DNA from: Solimonas sp. SE-A11
GTDB lineage: Bacteria > Pseudomonadota > Gammaproteobacteria > Nevskiales > Nevskiaceae
DNA length: 64,000 bases
Assembly (NCBI RefSeq): GCF_030345715.1
Contig: NZ_JAUASX010000001.1
Span: 124,001 to 188,000, forward strand
Direction: 5' to 3'
Positions within the stretch are counted from its first letter, which is position 1. Each line of letters starts with the position of its first letter. Of this stretch, positions 1 to 8,605 are shown in pieces. Under the pieces are notes generated by a model. The model was given only the letters and a program-made list of their open reading frames with translations. It did not search any database and was not told the origin of the DNA. A program made the translations under genes and the position numbers.

Positions 1-68
1 GCCCCGGCGGCGTAGTCGGGCAGGCGGCCGGGGCTGGAGCCGCAGTAGACGCAGATGTTCTTGAGCAT
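1..68 (-). CDS. LOG-family (lysine decarboxylase-like) nucleotide hydrolase, N-terminal fragment
   Basis: Only the first 22 codons lie in the window; the gene runs off the left edge. The ATG is at 66-68 on the minus strand. The fragment begins MLKNICVYCGSS followed by PG, which is the typical Rossmann-fold start of the LOG/TIGR00730 family (cytokinin riboside 5'-monophosphate phosphoribohydrolase type). Members cleave nucleoside monophosphates to base and ribose phosphate. The catalytic PGGxGTxxE motif would lie outside the window, so activity cannot be judged. The gene is divergent from the GST-like gene at 200, with a 131-bp shared upstream region. Confidence 0.75.
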   Translation of the reverse strand, partial: MLKNICVYCGSSPGRLPDYAAG

Positions 69-199
69 GGAGGTTACAGTCGCAATCCGTCGCGTAGTCT
101 AGCCATCCGCGAGGAGCGGTGGATCGTAATCCATATGATGAGTGAGGCCCCCGTCTGGCAGCAGGTAGGATAGAGCGTCTTCTCGCCGATGCTCTACCC

Positions 200-1120
200 A
201 TGCCTGAACTGATCCTGCATCACTACCCGCTGTCTCCGTTCTCGGAAAAGCTCCGCGTCATGCTCGGCTACGCTGGACTGTCCTGGCAGTCGGTGATTAC
301 GCGCGAGATGCCGCCACGGCCACGGCTGGAGGCCCTGGCTGGCGGCTACCGCAAGGTGCCGGTCGCGCAGATCGGCGCCGATGTCTTCTGCGATACGCGC
401 ACCATCGCCTCCGAAATCGCCACGCTTTCCGTCAGGCCCGAACTGGGCTTGGAGAATTGCTCCGCCGAGGTGCGTGAGTTCGCGGCGATGGCGGACCTGG
501 AGGTGTTCCTGGCCTGTGTCATGGTTGGCGGCGCGGGCAAGATCACCCAACGCGTCCGCGAGGCGATGTCGCTGCCCGACGTACTGCGCTTCGCCTGGGA
601 CCGCATTGGCATCGGCCTACGGGCGAAGGTGAAGGGTGTGGGCATTCGCGGCGCGCGTCCGCGCGTGCTGCGGCACCTGGCCGAGGTGGAGGGACGGCTG
701 CAGCAGCGGGACTTCCTGTTCGGTCCGCGGCCGAACCATGCGGACTTCTCCACCTACCACAGCCTCTGGTTCATCCGTGACATGGGCGGCTCGTCGCTGA
801 TCGATGCCTTCCCGCGAACCCTCGCCTGGATGGATCGCATGAAGGCCTTCGGTCATGGAGAGCCTCGGCAGATCAGTGCGCAGCAGGCGCTGGACGTGGC
901 GCGTGCGGCGGAACCACGAGCCATTGCCCCGGAGCACCGCCAGGATGCATTGATCGGGAGCAAGGTGAGGGTGGCGCCGACCGATTACGGGCAGGACCCG
1001 ACCATCGGTATCCTGGTGGGAGCGACGCCGGAGCGCTGGATCCTGATGCGGGAGCCGCAAGGCGGCGGTCGCCTGCACGTCCACCTGCCGAAGGCGGACT
1101 TCGAACTGAAGGTTGTGTAG
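200..1120 (+). CDS. Glutathione S-transferase-like protein with a C-terminal extension
   Basis: A 306-residue protein. Residues 1-80 look like a GST N-terminal thioredoxin fold: beta strand LILHHYPLS, a helix with FSEKLRVML, and the cis-proline segment KVPVAQI followed by an acidic CDTRTI segment where glutathione is usually bound. Residues 90-220 fit the all-helical GST C-terminal domain. The last 70-80 residues are an extra tail not usual in the family (normal length 200-230). Substrate unknown. No strong Shine-Dalgarno precedes the ATG at 200; TAGGAT at 166-171 could be a -10 box. It stands alone and converges on the lipoprotein gene ending at 1299. Confidence 0.75.
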   Translation: MPELILHHYPLSPFSEKLRVMLGYAGLSWQSVITREMPPRPRLEALAGGYRKVPVAQIGADVFCDTRTIASEIATLSVRPELGLENCSAEVREFAAMADLEVFLACVMVGGAGKITQRVREAMSLPDVLRFAWDRIGIGLRAKVKGVGIRGARPRVLRHLAEVEGRLQQRDFLFGPRPNHADFSTYHSLWFIRDMGGSSLIDAFPRTLAWMDRMKAFGHGEPRQISAQQALDVARAAEPRAIAPEHRQDALIGSKVRVAPTDYGQDPTIGILVGATPERWILMREPQGGGRLHVHLPKADFELKVV

Positions 1121-1223
1121 CGTGGAGGCCCATTGGGTCGCTGGCCGGATGCCCTAGAGCATCCCCCGCAGCGGGCCTTCCTGCGTGAAAGAGGGCTCTG
1201 CGCCCGACGGCGTGCCCATGACC

Positions 1224-1252
1224 AAAAAGAAGCCCGGCTTTCGCCGGGCTTC
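1224..1252 (-). terminator. Intrinsic terminator of the lipoprotein gene
   Basis: Reading on the minus strand, a 10-bp perfect stem (GAAGCCCGGC/GCCGGGCTTC) with a GAAA tetraloop is followed by five T residues. It lies 46 bp past the stop codon at 1299 and sits between two convergent genes. Confidence 0.85.
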
Positions 1253-1298
1253 ATCAACAGCCGCATGGCCCCGGAAACCTCCGGCGACCATCCGCGCG

Positions 1299-2144
1299 TC
1301 ATCGTTTACGCCCGCGCCCGATCAGGAAGCGGACCGCTTCCGTCTGAGCGGCGTTGACCAGGAGTCCAACCAGGAGGTTGCTGTCGGACTGCGGGCGGAA
1401 GGCAACTCCTTCGACGGTCTGCCCCGCCATCGGGCAAGGCGCGGCACCAAAGCTCACCTGCAGGGAGTATCCACCCTTCACCGGGTTCAGCTTGCCCGAC
1501 AGGGTGCAGTCACTGACCGCCTTGGCTTCCGCCGCCTCGACCGCCGCCGGTGCCGCGGTGTCCGGTTCTGCGATCACAGGGTCTGTGACCACGGGGTCGG
1601 CAACAACGGGCGCTGCAACGCTGGTGATATCGCCGGTCGCACTGATGTTGAGCTGGACGTTCACAACTGTCGCCGAGGCCGTCGTACGCAATTCCCCCGA
1701 CGGTTCCCGATCCAGGCTCTCGGTGGTCGGCATGTCCGCGTACAGGGATGTGAATTCATATTCATTAGAGTCGCCGTCGATGTCCTCGACCTCCACGGTC
1801 GCGCGCGCGCCACCCTCGGCTATTGTCCCGGTGGTGTAGGTGCCGGTCACGGTAGTGTCTTGGCCGTCAGGGACAGATCCCATGGAGAACACCCTGAAAT
1901 CGCTGCTGGCAAACGAGTTGTCGCGGCCGGGTGCCAGGGTGCCACGCCCGAAGACCAGGTCTCCGGTGAAGAGGTAGTACTGCCCGGAGTTGAGGATCAG
2001 CGTAAAGGCTTCACCGTCGATATCGCTGTACAGACCCGAAAAGGCTGCTGCCTTCCCCTCACTGCTGTTGTCGTTGCCGCCGCAACCCGCCAAGACCAGG
2101 CCCAAAGCCATCGCTGTCACTAACTTTTTCACGATTTCCCTCAT
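1299..2144 (-). CDS. Secreted lipoprotein of unknown function
   Basis: A 281-residue protein starting MREIVKKLV. It has a basic n-region, a hydrophobic core and the lipobox LAGC (about residues 17-20), so it should be lipidated and anchored in the envelope. Two possible ATGs (2144 and 2150) are in frame; neither has a clear Shine-Dalgarno. The mature part is acidic, threonine- and glycine-rich and probably beta-structured, with an alanine/proline/valine-rich stretch near residues 165-195. The C-terminal part carries two Cys (SDCTLSGK and APCPMAG) that may form a disulfide. I recognise no domain. It has its own terminator at 1224-1252. Confidence 0.7.
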   Translation of the reverse strand: MREIVKKLVTAMALGLVLAGCGGNDNSSEGKAAAFSGLYSDIDGEAFTLILNSGQYYLFTGDLVFGRGTLAPGRDNSFASSDFRVFSMGSVPDGQDTTVTGTYTTGTIAEGGARATVEVEDIDGDSNEYEFTSLYADMPTTESLDREPSGELRTTASATVVNVQLNISATGDITSVAAPVVADPVVTDPVIAEPDTAAPAAVEAAEAKAVSDCTLSGKLNPVKGGYSLQVSFGAAPCPMAGQTVEGVAFRPQSDSNLLVGLLVNAAQTEAVRFLIGRGRKR

Positions 2145-2217
2145 GTCCATTGGATGTGCGGGCGCATCGGTGGCCCGCATGGGCGAGAGGATGGAGAGGG
2201 CCTCCGGGCCTGGCATC

Positions 2218-2229
2218 TACCACGTGGTA
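2218..2229. promoter_or_regulatory. 12-bp perfect palindrome upstream of the lipoprotein gene
   Basis: TACCACGTGGTA is perfectly self-complementary and lies about 70 bp upstream of the lipoprotein start at 2144/2150, just past the 3' end of the LuxR-hydrolase gene. Position and symmetry suit an operator, but the binding protein is unknown. It is not a parS site. Confidence 0.3.
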
Positions 2230-2275
2230 TATCGGCCCCCGGGAATGTGACCGACCCCGCATCCCGGCCATCGGG

Positions 2276-4021
2276 TCAGCCGTCGCGCCGCTCGCTGGCC
2301 AGGTGCGCGAGGATCGTCTCGCAATGGGTCAGGGCCAGGGTTTGCCCCGCGCCTTCGATCGGACGCAGCACGTAGCGCTCATTCAACTCTGCCAAACGCG
2401 AGGTCAACCCGGGGCGGGTAATGCGATTCTCACTGCCGTAGAACAGTGTGCAGGGGTGCCGCAGTGCGCGCGCTGTCTCGGTCCAGTCGCGCGCCGTGAG
2501 CAACACATCCATCTCGAAACCCAAAGCCGATTGCGAGAGGTTGAATGCATAGGCGCCGGGCAGGCCGCAGGCAAACTCGGGGGTACGCAATAGCGCCATC
2601 TCCGCTGGAACCTCCCCGAAGATCGGTTCGATCCAGCGTTCCGGCCCCAGCTTGCGCATCTGGCTCATGCCCAGCCGGATCAGCAGCCGCACCAGCCACG
2701 CGGTATGACGCGCCGCGGAGATGAACAGCCGCTGCTGTACCGGCATCGGGTCCAGTGGCATGCCCGGGGTCAACGGCGCCGGCGCAGACACGGCGGTGAG
2801 GCTGTGTACCCGCTCTCCCGCACGCTCGCACAAGACCAGCGCAGGCAGGAAGGCGATGTCATGGCAGAGCACCTGAATCCCCTCGAGACCTTGCCGGTCC
2901 AGCAACAGCAGGATGTCTTCCACCTGGCACTGCACCGCATCTTCCTGCGGCATCGGCGGGTCGGTGCGGCCATAGCCGGGGCGTTCGACCGCAAACACAT
3001 CCAGGCCGAAGTGCGCCGAGAGTTGGCGCTCGAATTCGTATTCACCCACGCCGAAGAACGGCCCGTGCAACAGCAGCACCGGATGCCCGCCGACGCGGCC
3101 GTAGCGACGCCAGCCGACGCGCCGGCCCTCGCGCGTGAGTTCGCCGGTGGTGAGTGTGCTGCTTTCGAGCACCTGCAGGCGGTCGCTGGATCGTCCGCTT
3201 TCACTGACGGCATTGGCGGCGGCAGCGGCAAAGCTGGCGGCCTGAACCTGGGTTCGCGCATCCAGCTTTTGCAGGATGGATTTGATCTGCTGTCGCACGG
3301 TCCCCAGGCTGCGCTGGCGTTGTGCCGCGATACTCTCCGCGGAGCCGCCCTGTGCCAGGCCGGCCAGCACTTCACGCTCGGCCAACGACAGCCCGAACAG
3401 ATCCTCCAGAGCGCGATCAATCGAGTCCGGCCAACTGTGCTGCAGCACGGTCAGAAGGAAGATGCGTGCGTCCTGCTGGTAGCTGCCCACCATCACCAGC
3501 GTGGGCTGCCCGATTTGCAGGGGGGCCACTTTCAGCAGGCTAGGACCCTGGTACTCGAACAGGCGGCTGCGAAAGGCATGAAACGCGGCGCGGTTGATGC
3601 CCAGGGCTTCATGGCTTTCGCCCGGCGTGATGCCGAACAACTGGCGTGCAGCGGCGTTTGCGGCGGCCACCACACCGGAACCCAGCAGGGCGACGGCGGG
3701 TGCCGATTGTCGGTCCACCAGCACGTGCGCCTGGTCACCGTCGCGCGACTGGCGATCGATTTCGCCCAGGGTTACGGCCATCGCCAGAGCCATCGGCGGG
3801 GTGAGTGCTTCCGTGTCGCAGATCAACGGCGACAGCGAGGCGATCAGGTCGGTGAATTCCGCCCGCCCGCCGGCCACCTCATGCAGCAACTCGGACAAGC
3901 TCTCCGGCGACGACAAGGCCGGGGGCTGCTGCAGCGGAACGCTCGACGCATTCACGGGTTCAGGCACCGTCGGCACCCACTGATGCGAACGACCGGGACG
4001 GCCGGCTTTCCAGCACGCCAA
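2276..4021 (-). CDS. LuxR-type HTH regulator fused to an alpha/beta hydrolase
   Basis: A 581-residue fusion. Residues 60-200 resemble a PAS-like sensor. About 210-265 is a LuxR/GerE helix-turn-helix (LAEREVLAGLAQGG through SLGTVRQQIKSILQKL). About 300-575 is an alpha/beta hydrolase with the oxyanion motif LLLHGPFF, a nucleophile elbow LCHDIAF and a late catalytic-type His in LALTH. The elbow has Asp at the nucleophile position (as in epoxide hydrolases and haloalkane dehalogenases) rather than Ser. In most LuxR proteins the HTH is C-terminal; here it is in the middle. The start used is TTG at 4021; in-frame GTG codons 15-22 residues further in are alternatives. Target and substrate are unknown. 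Confidence 0.8.
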   Translation of the reverse strand: MACWKAGRPGRSHQWVPTVPEPVNASSVPLQQPPALSSPESLSELLHEVAGGRAEFTDLIASLSPLICDTEALTPPMALAMAVTLGEIDRQSRDGDQAHVLVDRQSAPAVALLGSGVVAAANAAARQLFGITPGESHEALGINRAAFHAFRSRLFEYQGPSLLKVAPLQIGQPTLVMVGSYQQDARIFLLTVLQHSWPDSIDRALEDLFGLSLAEREVLAGLAQGGSAESIAAQRQRSLGTVRQQIKSILQKLDARTQVQAASFAAAAANAVSESGRSSDRLQVLESSTLTTGELTREGRRVGWRRYGRVGGHPVLLLHGPFFGVGEYEFERQLSAHFGLDVFAVERPGYGRTDPPMPQEDAVQCQVEDILLLLDRQGLEGIQVLCHDIAFLPALVLCERAGERVHSLTAVSAPAPLTPGMPLDPMPVQQRLFISAARHTAWLVRLLIRLGMSQMRKLGPERWIEPIFGEVPAEMALLRTPEFACGLPGAYAFNLSQSALGFEMDVLLTARDWTETARALRHPCTLFYGSENRITRPGLTSRLAELNERYVLRPIEGAGQTLALTHCETILAHLASERRDG

Positions 4022-4266
4022 TCGTGCCGCCGCGTGTGACCGTGGCGAGCATGAGGCACAGGCCCGAAGGCTCGCGCGGCCGCATTGCCGTGGGGATGCC
4101 CGGAACTTCCTTGGACACGATGGTTTCGACTGTTCCTGCTTTCACGGGAATACAAGCTGCCCAAGGAAAATGCCCCCGGACTGCGAGCGTGATGCCCACT
4201 TTTCGAGGTGCTTGAAGCCATGGCAGGAAAACTGCCGACATGCCGCAGCTGTGCGTGATTGGGACT

Positions 4267-4342
<76 letters not shown>

Positions 4343-4385
4343 GTTGAGACGGGCGCGCAAAATACCAAAAAAACAGGCGGCCGGC

Positions 4386-5640
4386 TCAGGCGGGCGCGCC
4401 GCTGGCGGCCACGGACTCGGCGATCACGGTGCGGTTGCGGCCCTGGCGCTTGGCGGCGTAGAGCACGGTGTCGGCCATGCGATAGGCCTCGGCCATGGGG
4501 ACGTCGGCGTGCACGCCGACACCGCCGGCGCTGATCGTGACGTGGCCCAGGGCGGTATCGGTGTTGGCCAGGTCCAGGGCCTCGACCTGCTGGCGCAGTT
4601 CTTCCAGGCGGCGCTGGCCGTCGCTGCGCGAGCAGTCGTACAGCACCACCGCGAACTCCTCGCCACCCAGCCGGGCCACCATGTCCAGCGGGCGCCGAGC
4701 GAATTCGCTCAGCACCAGGCCGATCTCGACCAGGACGCCGTCGCCGTAGTCGTGGCCATGGCGGTCGTTGAGGTTCTTGAAGTGGTCCATGTCGACCAGG
4801 GCCACGAACAGGCGCTTGTACTCGCGCCGCGCGTGGCGCGCCACGGATTCGTAGTGCTGCTCGAAGGCGCGGCGGTTGGGCAGCTTGGTCAGCGGGTCGA
4901 CGTAGGCCAGCGACTTGAGCAGCTGCTGCGCGGCCCAGTTGCGGCGGCTGTAGAGCTCGTTCCACATGGCGCCGCTGATGACCACGCCAACGAAGATGCC
5001 TTCCACCAGCCAGTCCACCGGGTTGCGCACCGGGGGGGCTCCCGACGGGCGCATCCAGTCGGAGAACAGCATGAAGCCCAGGTACAGCGCGACGAAGGCG
5101 GCGGCTTCGCGCAGGGGTACGCGGCCGATCACGATGAAGCCCACCAGCACGCAGGACGACAGGCTGGGGCTGAGATGGAAGCCCATGGACATGCCGCTAT
5201 GGCGCAGCCACTCCAGCGTCACCGCCAGCACCAGGAAGCTGACCATGAACAGGGTCTCGCCGATGACGCTGCTGGGCCGGCGCCACAGCATCCAGGCGGA
5301 CACCAGGCACAGCGGCACGATCAGTGCGAACTCGAAGGCGCGGATCAGCTCGATGAAGCCTGCCGGCGGGTGCATCAGGGGCTGGCCCCACAGGGGCGAG
5401 GTCACCAGCATCAGGGCCGGCAGCAGGCTGGTCAGCGCGCGGGCCTGGCCGAACTTGGCGCGGGAGTCTTCGCGGAAGCGCCGCTCGTGTTCGGGGGGGG
5501 AAGCGCTTCAGCGGATTCGACGTGCGCGAGGCCGCATCGAGCTGGCGGAGGAAATCCGCGCTCCGGCTGAGATCTTCGTAGTCCGTCAGCGGCGCCTGGC
5601 GGGAGGCACCGTCCGAGCGGTTCTCCTGGCTGGGCGACAT
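4386..5640 (-). pseudogene. Membrane diguanylate cyclase (GGDEF), interrupted by a one-base frameshift
   Basis: The gene reads in two frames. The first about 50 residues start MSPSQENRSDG at 5640 and run to LKRFPP. The rest continues one frame over as EHERRFREDSR and through the membrane and GGDEF parts. The switch falls in a run of eight C on the coding strand (G8 at 5493-5500); seven would restore a single frame of about 417 residues. The second part has five or six hydrophobic segments and then a GGDEF domain with active site GGEEF and an I-site RPLD five residues upstream, so it should make c-di-GMP and be product-inhibited. The shift may be a sequencing error, a real mutation or a slippage switch. 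ATG 5411 could start a shortened version. Confidence 0.8.
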
Positions 5641-5711
5641 GGCAAGGGACTGATTGCTCTAGGAATACATGATGCCGCCCGGTGCTCCGGGGTGCATCGT
5701 GCGTTTGCGCC

Positions 5712-5725
5712 ATACGTCCCTGTAT
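5712..5725. promoter_or_regulatory. Operator-like inverted repeat, near copy of the TetR operator at 24.6 kb
   Basis: ATACG-TCCC-TGTAT lies 72-85 bp upstream of the diguanylate cyclase start. It differs at one arm position from the ATACG-N4-CGTAT pair in front of the TetR gene. The preceding bases give the 12-mer TTGCGCCATACG (5705-5716), which is repeated exactly at 24639-24650. Confidence 0.35.
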
Positions 5726-5804
5726 TCGGCGGCGTTCGGCGGCCGGTGGCGGACGTGCAAGTTAACCGATTTCCTGCGGGAACAGCTACTTGGCCCCTTT
5801 TGAG

Positions 5805-5820
5805 TGTGATTTTCGTCACA
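5805..5820. promoter_or_regulatory. CRP/Vfr-type binding site
   Basis: TGTGA-TTTTCG-TCACA is a perfect match to the CRP-family half-site pair with a 6-bp spacer. It overlaps the stop codon of the AraC gene and lies 165 bp upstream of the diguanylate cyclase start, the most plausible target. Confidence 0.5.
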
Positions 5821-6673
5821 TTTCAGTGGCTTGGCGGGCTCGCCGGAAGTGCCCCGGGCCGTGGCCGTGGACGCGCTTGAAGCTGCGCCGGAACGCGGCC
5901 TCGGTCTGGTAGCCCAGGCGGCTGGCCACCGCCAGGACCGACAGGCGCGGCTCCTGCAGCAGGCGCAGGGCCGACATCATCCGCCATTGGGTCAGGTACT
6001 GGATCGGGGATTGGCCCATCAAGCGGCTGAACTCCTCGGCGAAGCGGCTGCGGGACATGGCCGACACCTCGGCCAGGCTAGCCACCGACCAGTCGCGACC
6101 GGGTTCGCCGTGCATGGCCTGCAGGGCGCGGCCCAGTTGCGGGTCGGCCAGGGCGGCGAGCAGGCCGCGGCGCTGGGGGGTGCGTGCCAGGTAGTGGCGC
6201 ACGCTCATCACGAACAGGGAGTCGGCCAGCTTGTCGACCACCGCGCCGCTGCCGAAGCTCTCCAGGCTGGCTTCCTCGCACATCAGCTGCGCTACCCGGC
6301 GCAGGGCCGAGCCAGCCTCGGTCTCGCGCACGATCAGGCAGTCGGGCAGGGCGTCCAGCAGGGGGTTGCGGTGGCCGCAGACGAAGTCGAACTGGCCGCA
6401 GAGCATGGTGGTGAAGCCGTCGCCGTCCAGCCGGTGGGCGTGGCCGCGCGGGAAGATCACCAGGTCTCCCGGCGCCAGGGTTTCGGCCTGGGGCAGGCCG
6501 GCTCCGCTGACCGCGCAATGGCCGGAGCCGATCAGGTGGAAGATGCAGGCCTCGACGGACGGCTCGGCCTCGTGCCAGCGGCCGCAGTAGCTGGCGTTGT
6601 CGGTCACCCGAGCGTGCAGCTGGTAGGCCGCCAGGGCGGAATCGAGCACACGGTCTTCCGGATTCTTGAGCAT
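5816..6673 (-). CDS. AraC-family transcriptional regulator
   Basis: A 285-residue regulator. The N-terminal half has a cupin-like sensor (LAPGDLVIFPRGHAHRLDG near residues 65-85). The C-terminal 100 residues hold the double HTH of AraC/XylS proteins (WSVASLAEVSAMSRSRFAEEF and LSVLAVASRLGYQTEAAFRRSFKR). It is divergent from the DoxX gene at 6755, with only 81 bp between the starts, so it is a likely regulator of the DoxX-precursor-MNIO-DUF2063 operon. The cupin has several His and Cys, so metal or redox sensing is possible but unproven. Confidence 0.85.
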   Translation of the reverse strand: MLKNPEDRVLDSALAAYQLHARVTDNASYCGRWHEAEPSVEACIFHLIGSGHCAVSGAGLPQAETLAPGDLVIFPRGHAHRLDGDGFTTMLCGQFDFVCGHRNPLLDALPDCLIVRETEAGSALRRVAQLMCEEASLESFGSGAVVDKLADSLFVMSVRHYLARTPQRRGLLAALADPQLGRALQAMHGEPGRDWSVASLAEVSAMSRSRFAEEFSRLMGQSPIQYLTQWRMMSALRLLQEPRLSVLAVASRLGYQTEAAFRRSFKRVHGHGPGHFRRARQATEM

Positions 6674-6754
6674 GAATGCTGGACGTGCGGGCGCAGTCGG
6701 GGCAGATGCGGGAGCCTAGCATTGCCACCATCGAAACCGACATGGGGCCGGAGC

Positions 6755-7360
6755 ATGAAACCGCTGATTGCCGCGCAGGACCTGCTGGATCGCAGCCGCG
6801 TGGCTCAGGACCTGGCGCCGCTGCTGATGCGCCTCTACCTGGCCCCGGTGTTCTGGATGGCCGGCATGCAGAAGGCCATGAACTTCCCGGACACGGTGCA
6901 GTGGTTCGGCGACATGATGTACGGGCTGGGCCTGCCGTTTCCGGGGCTGATGGCCTTCCTGGCCACGGCCACGGAGCTGGTCGGGGCGGTGGCCCTGGTG
7001 CTGGGCCTGGGCTTGCGCTGGATGTGCATCCCGCTGATGGTGACGATGCTGGTGGCAATCTTCACGGTGCACCTGCCGCATGGTTGGCTGGCCATCGCCG
7101 AAGGGGCGGGTCCGTTCGCCACCGAGCGCACCATGCTGGCGGTGGAGCGCCTGGCCGAGGCCAAGGATATCCTCCGGGAGCATGGCGATTACGAGCATCT
7201 TACCGAGTATGGCCCGCTGGTCATCCTCAATAACGGCATCGAATTCGCCGCAACTTACTTTGTCATGCTGCTGTCGCTATTCTTCACCGGCGCCGGCCGC
7301 TACGTCAGCGTGGACGGGTGGCTGCGCCACCGCATCCATGGCGATTCCCTGCGCGTATAA
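6755..7360 (+). CDS. DoxX-family membrane protein of the EGKCG-peptide operon (HvfD-like)
   Basis: A 201-residue inner-membrane protein with four hydrophobic segments and the DoxX hallmark near the start (YLAPVFWMAGMQKAMNF). The ATG at 6755 was chosen because the protein then begins at the family's usual point; the open frame upstream is antisense to the AraC gene. A loop of about 50 residues (HLPHGW to YGPLVILNN) separates the last two membrane segments. DoxX proteins accompany EGKCG-type precursors and MNIO enzymes in several proteobacteria, including hvfD in Haemophilus. Their role is not settled; membrane redox coupling or export have been suggested. First gene of a four-gene operon. Confidence 0.85.
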   Translation: MKPLIAAQDLLDRSRVAQDLAPLLMRLYLAPVFWMAGMQKAMNFPDTVQWFGDMMYGLGLPFPGLMAFLATATELVGAVALVLGLGLRWMCIPLMVTMLVAIFTVHLPHGWLAIAEGAGPFATERTMLAVERLAEAKDILREHGDYEHLTEYGPLVILNNGIEFAATYFVMLLSLFFTGAGRYVSVDGWLRHRIHGDSLRV

Positions 7361-7409
7361 GCGCATATCATCATCGGCCTTCCCGGCCCGTTCACCAGGA
7401 GAAAGCAAC

Positions 7410-7709
7410 ATGCGTCAGTCCAAGAAGCCCCTCGCCATCGCCCTCGGCGCCGCCTTTGCCATGACCGGCATGGCTGCCCAGGCTTCCGTGTTCAAGACCA
7501 CCGACCTGTCCGGCGGCTACATGCAGCTGGCCGACGCCAAGGCCGGCGAAGGCAAGTGTGGCGAGGGCAAGTGCGGTGAAGGCAAGTGCGGCGCCAAGGC
7601 CGGCGAGAAGAAGGCCGAAGGCAAGTGCGGCGAGAAGAAGGACGCCGACAAGAAGGCGCACGAGGGCAAGTGCGGTGAGGGCAAGTGCGGCGAGAAGAAG
7701 GCCAAGTAA
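7410..7709 (+). CDS. Modified-peptide precursor with six EGKCG motifs (HvfA-like)
   Basis: A 99-residue protein with a Shine-Dalgarno AGGAGAAA at 7397-7404. Residues 1-26 are a Sec signal peptide (MRQSKKPLAIALG...AAQA). The mature part is low-complexity Gly/Lys/Glu/Ala and contains exactly six EGKCG motifs; these hold all six cysteines of the protein. In the Haemophilus HvfA family such cysteines are converted by an MNIO enzyme plus a partner protein into oxazolone/thioamide groups that bind copper. By family I infer a ribosomally made, exported, copper-binding peptide. The enzyme genes follow immediately. Confidence 0.88.
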   Translation: MRQSKKPLAIALGAAFAMTGMAAQASVFKTTDLSGGYMQLADAKAGEGKCGEGKCGEGKCGAKAGEKKAEGKCGEKKDADKKAHEGKCGEGKCGEKKAK

Positions 7710-7741
7710 GACTTCGGCCTGCACCGTAGAGGGATGAGCCC

Positions 7742-8605
7742 ATGAAGGCCGTCACCACTGCCGTGCAGGGCGCCGGACTCGGTCTGCGGCGGGCCCTGCT
7801 GGGCCCGCTCGCAGACCAGTCGCCCGGCGAGATCGGCTTCCTCGAGGCCACGCCGGAGAACTGGATGAACATCGGCGGCCGCTACGGCCGCGCGTTCCGC
7901 GAATACACGGAGCGCTTCCCTTTCGTCACCCACGGCCTGTCGCTGTCGATCGGCAGCCCGGCGCCGCTGGATGAGGATTTCCTGTACCGCCTGAAGGCCT
8001 TTCTCGATCTTCACGGCATCGCCGACTACACCGAGCACCTGACCTATTGCTCGGACGACGGCCACCTTTACGACCTGATGCCGATCCCGTTCACGGAAGA
8101 GGCGGTTGAATACGTCGCCGCGCGCGTGCGGCGCGTGCAGGACATCCTGCAGCGGCGCATCGCGCTGGAGAATGCGAGTTTCTACATTTCGCTGGGCGAC
8201 AGCATCGGCTCGCGCATGAGCGAGCTCGACTTCATGCGCGCCGTGCTGGAGCGCGCCGACTGCGACCTGCTGCTGGACGTCAACAACATCTACGTCAACA
8301 GCATCAACCATCGCTACGATCCGGCGGCGTTCCTCGATGGCCTGCCGGCCGAGCGCGTGCGCTACATCCATGTGGCCGGCCACTACGACGAGGCCGAGGA
8401 CCTGCGCGTGGATACCCATGGCGCCGACGTGATCGACCCCGTCTGGGCGCTGCTGGAGCGTGCCTACCAGCGCATCGGCGTGGTGCCGACGCTGCTGGAG
8501 CGCGATTTCAATATCCCGCCGTTGCCGGAGCTGATGCAGGAAATCCGCCACATCAATACCCTGCAGGCACGCCATGCCGCGCCGCGGCGGGTAGCCCATG
8601 GCTGA
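7742..8605 (+). CDS. MNIO-family (DUF692) multinuclear iron oxidase, precursor-modifying enzyme (HvfB/BufB-like)
   Basis: A 287-residue TIM-barrel protein of the usual family length. Expected iron-ligand motifs can be seen in order: FLEATPENWMN, VTHGLSLSIG, ALENASFY, LLDVNNIYVNSINH, HVAGH, DTHG and LLERDFNIP. MNIO enzymes use two or three iron ions and O2 to rearrange cysteine residues of a peptide substrate; the substrate is presumably the EGKCG protein just upstream. A GAGGGA Shine-Dalgarno precedes the ATG. It overlaps the DUF2063 gene by 8 bp, which suggests translational coupling. Confidence 0.9.
   Translation: MKAVTTAVQGAGLGLRRALLGPLADQSPGEIGFLEATPENWMNIGGRYGRAFREYTERFPFVTHGLSLSIGSPAPLDEDFLYRLKAFLDLHGIADYTEHLTYCSDDGHLYDLMPIPFTEEAVEYVAARVRRVQDILQRRIALENASFYISLGDSIGSRMSELDFMRAVLERADCDLLLDVNNIYVNSINHRYDPAAFLDGLPAERVRYIHVAGHYDEAEDLRVDTHGADVIDPVWALLERAYQRIGVVPTLLERDFNIPPLPELMQEIRHINTLQARHAAPRRVAHG

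Noticed and set aside
2218-2229. CACGTG palindrome considered as a parS site
   Set aside because: The parS consensus needs TTTCACGTGAAA; this one is TACCACGTGGTA and is far from parAB.
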